Source: Phytophthora colocasiae (taxonomy: Eukaryota; Oomycota; Peronosporomycetes; Peronosporales; Peronosporaceae). Taken from it: 64,000 nt of DNA. The stretch lies in assembly GCA_018806915.1 (NCBI GenBank), contig JAGKQI010000091.1, forward strand, positions 62,001 to 126,000, given 5' to 3'. Each line of letters opens with the position of its first letter. Within the stretch, counting starts at the first letter, position 1. Positions 56,501 through 64,000 of the stretch are shown piece by piece. The position numbers and the translations under genes were made by a program. The notes under the pieces are model-generated. The model saw nothing but the letters and a program-made list of their open reading frames with translations. It searched no databases and was not told the origin of the DNA.

Positions 56501-57909
56501 GAAGTATGGCATCGGACTACACCGAGAGACGTTTTCGCCGGTGGTCGGCAGTACGTCACGCTGGCGAATGATCATCGCTGTGGCCAAGCTCTTCAATTGG
56601 CCCCTCGGACCAACTTTGATGTTGTCACGGCGTTCCTGTAATACGGCTTGATGAAGGAGAAGGTGTTCTGCAGTGTTCCAGAAGGCGTGGAACTTGATGA
56701 GATTAGCGGCCACGACTGCGTGGAACTGCTCATAGGCGATCTACTGGTCTCAAGCAAGTTTTTCTCGAGTGTGGAATGAGACTTTTGACGAGTATGTGCG
56801 CTCCATCGGATTTCGCGTTTCGAGCTACGATCCGTGCCTCTACATCAAGATTGTCGTGATGGTGACTGGCGTTTCTGATGCTGGTGTACGTCGACGATGT
56901 TTTGGCAGGACCGGAAGCTCTTCGACGATCATTGCTGAAGTCAAGAAACAGCCCTAAGCGCACGATTCGAGATGACCGACAGCGGGGCAAATGTTCCTTC
57001 ATTCTGGGGATTGAGTGTGGTCGACAATGCGGATGGCAGTGTCACACTGAGTCAAGCTCAAGCTACATCAACGACATCCTGAGCGCTTTTGGCATGCAGA
57101 ACTGCAAACCCTGCTGCCAGTCCAGTCGACTCTCAGCATGAAGCTTTCCTGTTGCCAGTGACGTCTCGACCGTTGGATGCGCCGTCTCCGCGAAGCTGTC
57201 GGTGCTCTCATGCAACTTGATGACGTCGACTCGCCCGGACATTGCTTTTTGTGCAGTTGGTTACGTTTCTGCGCTTCATGGGCCGGAATCCTCAAGTCGA
57301 GCACTGGATTGCAGCCAAGCGCATCTTCCTGGTTACCTTCAGGGGCACCAAGTCGTGCATGGACTCCGTTTTTCGCCGACCAAGGGAATCACGGACTTTC
57401 GTGGCTATTCGATGCAGACTGGGCAATAGTGACCACAGTGACCGCAAGTCGACTTCAGGCTACCTGTTTCAAGTTCTTGGCGGACCTGTAGTCGGGATCC
57501 AAGTGAAGCACCGAGTGTGTCTCTTTCCCACGAAAGGTGAAGCCGGAGTACATATTGCGCTCAGTCTGGCAATCCAAGAAGGCAAGTGGGTGCACAAGTT
57601 TCTGTGTGAGATCCTTGACGCTGCAGGCGAAGATATCCCGGATCTGTAAGATTTTCGAAGGATACAATCAGTCGTGCATCAAGATGACGAAGAACTCCTG
57701 TGAACCATGGCCGCGCCGAAGCACATCGACATCAAGTACCACCACATCCGTGATGAAGTCAAGCTGCGGTGAAGTGATCGTCGAGTACTGGGCGGAGACC
57801 ACTTGACCATGCTGGCCGACATCTTGACCAAGGGACTCGGCGGACCTCGTCACAAGGACTCTAACGACGGCTCTTGGCGTTCACAGCGTGTTCGCATTTT
57901 GAGAGGGGC
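53598..57909 (+). pseudogene. Copia inner element, full-length gag-pol with many micro-insertions
   Basis: The only unit with the whole coding region: gag (from the ATG near 53620), knuckle, protease, integrase (to about 55930), RT and RNase H. RT shows NFDVVTAFL (first Asp block, near 56610), LLVYVDDVL (catalytic YVDD, near 56880) and a long C-terminal part; RNase H shows STSGYLFQVLGG, KHIDIKYHHIRDEV and LADILTKGLGG. The purine tract GAGAGGGGC precedes LTR 6. Small insertions break the frame throughout; whether they are real decay or sequence error cannot be told from one sequence. Confidence 0.83.
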
Positions 57910-58204
57910 TAAGTTGCAGGTGATCCAATACGATCCCCGCAATGATTACGCAGGGTAAGATGTTTACGCCACCGATGATTAGACGAGTAGGATGATTGGA
58001 CGAGTACAGAATGATGGTGGATTAGGATGCACCAAATGATTGGATGCAGACCAGGTAGAGAAAACAGTGTAAGCTCATATCAATCAATCACTTCTGAATT
58101 TCCATTCTACCCCTCAAGTGACTTCCCTTCGCTCCTCGGCCTCCTCGGCCCCAAGCTTCGGCAGTCCCTCCTCGCAAGACAACTTCTACCACGACCTTTC
58201 TTCA
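57910..58204 (+). repeat. Copia LTR 6 (3' LTR of the inner element)
   Basis: About 295 bp, A variant, with AA inserted at its start. Right flank TGGAT, the second copy of the inner target duplication. Confidence 0.88.
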
Positions 58205-60180
58205 TGGATGATGATGGAAGATGTCGAAGGCATGCTTACGGATATCCTTGAAGATTCCTGAGATTTCGAAACGACTGCATGGAACGCGTGAATTCAAGCA
58301 GGCGGGGAAACGCATAATGGCTCGTTCTAATGCTGGAGGATCGAAGATGAATACATGTTCGTCGACCGCGTCGCAGCGCTGGATTAGAAGAAGCAAGCGC
58401 ATCCGGACTCTGGACCATCAAGAAGCCAAATCTGAAAGATTGAATGATGATGATGACTCGACTCAGCCGATGTATCTGGCGTGCGGAGTGCCAATGCAGT
58501 GGAGAGACGGAGTGACAGCGCCGAGCCGAAGACGTTCCAAGATGCTGTGAGCGGCGAAGACCAAGTCCACTGGCGGAAGGCGATCCGAGCAGAAACTCAA
58601 GTCGATGCGACTTTCGTGGAGTGCGTTTCTGTGGCGCCAAATTACCGAACAACCAACGCGCGGTCGGAAACCAAGTGGGGTGTTCAAGATCAAGCGTAAA
58701 GCCGGACGGGTCCATCGAGAAGCGGTACAAGGCCTCGACTCGTCGCGAAAAAGCGATTTGTGCAGAAGTATGCAAAACGCGAAATCGACTACACCGAGAC
58801 GTTTTCGCCGGTGGTCAAGTACGTCACGCTGCGAATGATCATCGCTGTGGCCAAGTTCTTCAATTGGCCCCTCGACCAATAACTTCTGATGTTGTCACTT
58901 GGCGTTCCTGTACGGGCTTTCTGATGAAGGAGAAGGTGTTCTGGCAGTGTTCCAGAAGGCGTGGAACTTGGATGACGGCTACGACTGGGCGTGGAACTGC
59001 CTCAAGGCGATCTTAACGGTCTCAAGCAAGCTTCGAGTGTGGAATCGAGACTTTGACGAGTATGTATGCGCTCCATCGGATTTCTGCGTTTCGAGCTACG
59101 ATCCGGTGCTCTCCTCACATCAAGATTGTCGATGGTGACTGCGTTCTGGATGCTGGTGTACGTCGACGATGTTTTGGTGACCGTGGAAGCTTCTTCTGAC
59201 GATCGCATTGCTGAAGTCAAGAAACAGCTCAAGCGCACGATTCGAGATGACCGACAGCGGCAAATGTTCCTTTCCTTCATTCTGGGGATTGAGGTGGTCG
59301 ACAATGCGACGATGTGCAGTGTGTCACATTGAGTCAAGCTTCGCACATCAACGACATCCTGAGCGCTTTGGCATGCAGAACTGCAAACCTGCTGCCAGTC
59401 CAGTCGACCTCAGCATGAAGCCTGTTTTCGCCAGTGACGCGTCTCTGACCAAGTTGGATGGCGCCGTTCCATGCGAAGCTGTCGGTGCTCTCATGCACTT
59501 GATGACGTCGACTCGCCCGGACATTGCTTTTGCAGTTGGTTACGTTTCTGCGCTTCATGGAGAATCCCTCAAGTCGAGCACTGGATTGCAGTCAAGCGCA
59601 TCTTTCCGTTACCTTCAGGGCACCAAGTCGCATGGACTCCGTTTTTCGCCGACCAAGGGAATCGACTTTCGTGGCTATTCGGATGCAGACTGGGCTGGTG
59701 ACCACAGTGACCGCAAGTCGACTTCAGGCTACCTGTTTCAAGTTCTTGGCGGACCTGTGTCGTGGGGATCCAAGAAGCAATCGAGTGTGTCTCTTTCCCA
59801 CGTAGAGTGAAGCCGAGTACATTGGCGTGCTCAGTCTGGCAATCCAAGAAGGCAAGTGGGTGCACAAGCTTTCTGTGTGTGGAGATCCTTGACGCTGCAG
59901 GCGAAGATACATCCCGGATCTGAAGATTTTCGAAGCACAATCAGTCGTGCATCAAGATGACAGAAGAACTCCTGTGAACCATTATGCTGCGCCCATGAAG
60001 CACATCGACATCAAGTACCACCACATCCGTGATGAAGTCAAGCGCGGTGAAGTGGGATCGTCGAGTACTGCGAGACCACGACCATGCTGGCCGACATCTT
60101 GACCAAGGGACTCGGCGGACCTCGTCACAAGGACTTAACGACGGCTCTTGGCGTTCAAGCGTGTTCGCATTGAGAGGGGC
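58205..60180 (+). pseudogene. Copia RT and RNase H, 3' half of the outer element
   Basis: Starts at TGGATGATGATGG, the exact point where the 5' halves stop. RT core with VYVDDVLVTVEAS near 59155-59190 and RNase H with DADWAGDHSDRKSTSGYLFQ, KHIDIKYHHIRDEVKRGE and LADILTKGLGGPRHK. Purine tract TTGAGAGGGGC before LTR 7. Many small insertions up to about 59900. Confidence 0.85.
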
Positions 60181-60465
60181 TGTTGCAGGTGATCCAATAC
60201 GATCCCGCAATGATTACGGTAAGATGTTTACGCCACCGATGATTAGACGAGTAGGATGATTGGACGAGTACAGAATGTTACAGGTGATTGATGCACCAAA
60301 ATGATTGGATGCAGACCAGGTAGAGAAAACAGTGTAAGCTCATATCAATCAATCACTTCTGAATTTCCATTCTACCCCTCAAGTGACTTCCCTCGCCTCG
60401 GCCTCCTCGCCCCAAGCTTCGGCAGTCCTCCCCTCGCAAGACAACCTCTACCACGACCTTCTTCA
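60181..60465 (+). repeat. Copia LTR 7 (outer-element type)
   Basis: 285 bp, T variant (ACAGAATGTTACAGG). Followed by RNase H sequence, not by a PBS. Confidence 0.9.
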
Positions 60466-61235
60466 GCTCGTTGCCAGTGACGTCTCGACCAAGTTGGATG
60501 CGCCGTTCCGCGAAGCTGTCGGTGCTCTCATGCACTTGATGACGTCGACTCGCCCGGACATTGCTTTTGCAGTTGGTTACGTTTCGCACGACTACGCTTT
60601 GTGCGCGCGCCGTGCTTCATGGAGAATCCTCAAGTCGAGCACTGGATTGCAGCTCAAGCGCATCTTCCGTTACCTTCAGGGCACCAAGTCGCATGGACTC
60701 CGTTTTTCGCCGACCAAGGGAATCGACTTCTTCGTGGCTTATTCGGATGCAGACTGGGCTGGTGACCACAGTGACCGCAAGTCGACTTCAGGCTACCTGT
60801 TTCCAAGTTCTTGGCGGACCTGTGTCGTGGGGATCCAAGAAGCAATCGAGTGTGTCTCTTTCCCACGAGTGAAGCCGAGTACATTGGCGCTCAGTCTGGG
60901 TAAATCCAAGAAGGCAAGTGGTGCACAAGCTTCTGTGTGAGATCCTTGACGCTGCAGGCGAAGACATCCTGGATCTGAAGATTTTCGAAGATCAATCAGT
61001 CGTGTGCATCAAGATGACGAAGAACTCCTTGTGAACCATGGCCGCGCCGAAGCACATCGACATCAAGTACCACCACATCCGTGATGAAGTCAAGCGCGGT
61101 GAAGTGATCGTCGAGTACTGCGAGACCACGACCATGCTGGGCCGACATCTTGACCAAGGGACTCGGCGGACCTCGTCACAAAGCGACTTCAACGACGGCT
61201 CTTGGCGTTCAAGCGTGTTCGCATTGGAGAGGGGC
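60466..61235 (+). pseudogene. Copia RNase H fragment
   Basis: Begins at VASDVSTKLDAPFREAVGAL and runs to the end of pol (LTKGLGGPRHK) and the purine tract. Duplicates the end of the preceding segment. Its left edge is joined to LTR 7 with no visible target duplication, so it probably came from recombination. Confidence 0.83.
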
Positions 61236-62162
61236 TGTTGCAGGTGATCCAATACGATCCCGCAATGATTACGGTAAGATGTTTACGCCACCGATGATTA
61301 GACGAGTAGGATGATTGGACGAGTACAGAATGTTGGTGATTGGATGCACCAAATGATTGGATGCAGACCAGGTAGAGAAAACAGTGTAAGCTCATATCAA
61401 TCAATAGTCCTCGAGGTTAGAATCTGATCATTTCTATGGTTAGTCAACTGCTGTAGATTTAGGGCCTGTCTCTCCAAATCCGTCCTATTGTGCTTGGTAA
61501 AAGATAGCATTCACGCTTGCGGAATCTTGCTTTTGGTGGGATACGCCACAAATCGCGAGGAACTTGAGGTTCTGAGTGTGTGGGGGTCGTGAACTCAAGC
61601 AGAAGCACGGTATTTAAAACAATTGCCTTCTAAGATGGTGTGGGCAAAGTGCCGCCCTCGTCGGGTACGGTTCAGGCCTGACGAAGCAGTAGCATTGGGC
61701 GTGGGGGCTCGAGGAAGACGTCCGGGAAGCAGAACGGGCTGGATGTGAGGAAGCGGAGCGGCTGCTTGAAACGGAGCGCGAGGCGGGTGAGTATTCTTTT
61801 GCGAGACGAGATTTTCAACAATTAGCTATAGAGACTCCATCAATAAGCCGGAGCTGCCTGCTGAAAGACTGCCAAACCAGCCGGCGAGGGTGGTTGATTA
61901 CACAGTAGACCGCAATTACTCAGCAAGGTCCATGCTTCAATATTGGCTAGCTATTGGGCAAAAGTTGAGTACCTGGCCATGTCGCACATGAGACCTCGAC
62001 ATAGAAGCAGCTTCTGCGGTAGTGATCGATATCTGTTTTGGAGGACTAATCACTTCTGAATTTCCATTCTACCCCTCAAGTGACTTCCCTCGCCTCGGCC
62101 TCCTCGCCCCAAGCTTCGGCAGTCCTCTCCTCGCAAGACAACCTCTACCACGACCTTCTTCA
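61236..62162 (+). repeat. Copia LTR 8 (outer element, 3'), split by an insertion
   Basis: The left part (61236-61405) and right part (62048-62162) make one LTR of the T variant. Right flank GTTGT pairs with the duplication left of LTR 1. Confidence 0.92.
61406..62047. mobile_element. Small TIR element in copia LTR 8
   Basis: 642 bp with short inverted ends (AGTCCTCGAGG and, reversed, AGTCCTCCAAA) and AAT on both sides. No ORF of note. A 3-bp duplication fits a non-autonomous PIF/Harbinger-like element, but the terminal repeat is only 8 bp, so the class is open. Confidence 0.6.
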
Positions 62163-62937
62163 GTTGTTAGGTAGTTTAGCCCCTTGGAACTGTATTGAAT
62201 TAACTACTGTGTGATAGGATTGTATATTGAGGGTTATCCGGATTACTTTCTAGTGATTCCGGATTCCATTTGATTATTGTCTTCCGGAAGCCAAGTGGTT
62301 ATTCGGAAGTGGTGCGCTTGTAAGAGTCCCGGAACCGGAGCCAGTGTTCCGGAATCAGACTCCGTCGACTGGCAGTCTGGAGTGCCCACCGCCTCATGGG
62401 CCACAAAGAATAAGAAAGCGGCTGTATATTTGCATATTAACTCTCTGTATTGTATTGGTTAGCCGCTAGGGGAAGACTTTGGCTAATAGTCTTTCACCGA
62501 TTCCAGACGACTGCATCTGGAAAGTACTCTGGCATTTGTACATCTGACTCTGATCGGCATCCAGAAGTAAACTCATTGGTGACTACACCGGATATACGAA
62601 GACAAACGACACCCAAGAGGGGATAATGCTGCCACAAGGTCACACGCCAACTCTGCCTCTCCGGATACCCATAGGATCCCGGAAGGTTGAGACTGCACCC
62701 CCACTTGGCATCTGGACATTTTATTCTTAGAATCCACCTGGCCACGTTAACTATACACTTTGGGCGACCGACTTCCAGTCCGGAAGCCGAAAAGTGTTCA
62801 CCCACTTCTGCCACAGCGCTGGTGCGCGTGCCCGGATTCGATAATGAGTGTATCAACCGAGTTACTTTATATTTGATCTGATTAGTTTCCAGGGGAACTG
62901 GAGTGCTAAATCTGCTAACTTTCTAATCGTGGTTGTA
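62163..62937. other. Flank of the copia array, possible LTR or leader of another element
   Basis: No gene found. CCGGA/TCCGG motifs recur every 30-80 bp, as they do in the coding part after it, so both probably belong to one element. An inverted pair GGTTAGCCGCTAG / GCTAATAGTC lies near 62458-62490. LTR ends could not be fixed. Confidence 0.4.
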
Positions 62938-64000
62938 ATGATTGGAAGTGAAAGCGCGCGCAAAGGGAGAGACGCGGATTCTGGATCCGGTATGGCATCC
63001 AGATCGTCGCCGCGTCGTAGTTATGCCGGGCAGCTGCCTGAAGAGCACACAAAAGATTTAGATACGATTATGAGAAGAGCTCGTCAGGGCCAACGCTGGT
63101 GCGAAGCGAAAGGCTGCCCAGGAAGCAAAGGAGTTGCCGGGATCTCTCCAGGAGTGAGTGGTTCCGAATTCGTTCGTTGAGGATGCGCACTGCGCAAGTC
63201 TGGACGGGAAGTGATCGGGAAGAAACTTCGGATCGAGAAGGCGACCCAGAGCAAGAAGAGAGTCCGGATCCGAGTCGGGTTCGGAAGAAGAGGATTCTGG
63301 ATCGGAAGGTGATCTGGAAGCTGAAGAAGTTTTTACGAGTTCAATCAGGAGGAGTCCGGAAGGTGAGGAGTCTGAAGTCGTCGGGAGTGACGCTGAAGAT
63401 TCCGGAAGAGAGGCATCTGAAGACGACGTTGTCGAGGATTGAAGCTTCCCCCTGCGGAGGATCGAGTTCCGTATTCTCTCCTCCGCCGAAAAGAGTGGGA
63501 TCCAGATGCCATATCTGGAGTTCGAGAAGATTCGCCCCACGTGAAGCAGGGAAGATCGCCTGCCGTCGCCGTGGTTCAGGAAGATACAGTGCTTCAAGAC
63601 AATAACATGTCATCGCCAGTGATTCCAGAACTCCGGATACCAACACTGCATCCGGACCAGCCGCCGTTCCAGATGCTCTCTGAGGTGTCTCTGGGCAAGA
63701 ACCAAGTGAGATTCGACATTCCCCGATTCTAAAATGGAGGGGAACTTCAAGATGTCCCATCTACGGCGTCCGAAGTCCAGATGACCGAAGGTCGCGCAAA
63801 GGCATATGTAGGCCGAGCAGGTGGAGATGCTGGGGAGCGCGATAGTTCCGAAAGGGACATTCCACCTGACCGTCAGATACGACTGGCCTCCCGTGCGTCC
63901 GGATCTCCAAAGCTCTTCCTTCAGTGCGGCTTCGAAGACTTCCGAATACCTGTGGATGTTGGATGCCGGTGGAACAGACAGACGCTTGGATTTTCGGAAA
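62938..64000 (+). pseudogene. Broken gag-like region of an unidentified Ty3/gypsy element, runs off the window
   Basis: ATG at 62938 (MIGSESARKGRDADSGSG), open to 63180, with a basic Ser/Arg start and TIMRRARQGQRWCEAKG. An acidic stretch follows in another frame (about 63260-63450: SGSEEEDSGSEGDLEAEE), then 63439-63732 (PELRIPTLHPDQPPFQM), and an open frame from about 63811 to the end (GTFHLTVRYDWPPVRPDLQ). Basic head, acidic Ser/Glu middle and an ordered later part fit the front of a retrotransposon gag, but no zinc knuckle is reached. At least three shifts separate the pieces. Identification is tentative. Confidence 0.45.

Larger units (their letters stand above)
43343..62162 (+). mobile_element. 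Nested and tandemly amplified Ty1/copia array
   Basis: Eight LTRs of one copia family, all in the plus orientation, within a single pair of GTTGT duplications (43338-43342, 62163-62167). Four units of LTR plus 5' half (43343, 45798, 48251, 50720; period about 2.45 kb) each end at the same pol site TGGAT. A full element follows (53306-58204), then the matching 3' half starting with TGGAT (58205), an LTR, a short RNase H piece and a last LTR. Confidence 0.92.

Noticed and set aside
1..64000. Host genes or prokaryotic operons
   Set aside because: Every ordered protein segment belongs to a retrotransposon, a DNA transposon or an element-associated unknown ORF. Introns and LTR elements rule out a prokaryote.

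Overview
The window is a stack of transposable elements from a repeat-rich eukaryotic genome. No host gene was recognised. The element set (chromodomain Ty3/gypsy elements, a Ty3/gypsy element with two RNase H domains, Ty1/copia, piggyBac, a pogo/Tigger relic), GT-AG introns of 71 and 86 nt, and near 50% GC fit an oomycete, probably Phytophthora or a relative. This is inference from gene content; no marker gene is present.

Layout. 1-1516: a pol fragment of gypsy family 1. 1517-8936: element A of family 1, with both LTRs and gag-pol broken by point lesions. 8937-12907: element B, 5'-truncated, with an open RNase H-integrase-chromodomain frame and two antisense ORFs before its 3' LTR. 12908-14271: inverted pol piece of a related family (D). 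14272-41399: a large minus-strand gypsy element E (about 14 kb without its insertions), with 1.3-1.5 kb LTRs, gag, protease, RT, a retroviral-type plus an extra RNase H, integrase-chromodomain, and a plus-strand (antisense) gene of about 920 codons before its 3' LTR. E is interrupted by a solo-LTR-like insert (19715-21401) and by element C (26583-37936, family 1, TSD GCCCG). C itself carries a piggyBac element (32994-36844, TSD TTAA). 41400-42560: another D-family remnant ending in a partial LTR. 42618-43227: pogo/Tigger-like relic. 43343-62162: an 18.8 kb Ty1/copia array of eight LTRs flanked by one 5-bp duplication (GTTGT), best read as one copia inserted inside another (inner duplication TGGAT) followed by tandem amplification of the 5' half. 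Its last LTR holds a small TIR insert (61406-62047). 62163-64000: broken start of a further gag-like region.

How it works together. Nearly every coding region is damaged, so this is mostly a record of nested insertion and recombination. The strongest candidates for something little described are the antisense accessory genes placed between pol and the 3' LTR in E and B (a weaker case in D), the repeated ATTCTGTA motif in the piggyBac element, and the nested, amplified copia array. Parts of 38.4-41.4 kb and 50.4-61.2 kb carry dense 1-5 nt insertions compared with sister copies; they may be unpolished sequence, so frameshifts there should be read with care. Starts given are ATG unless stated; several long open frames have no ATG at their edge.
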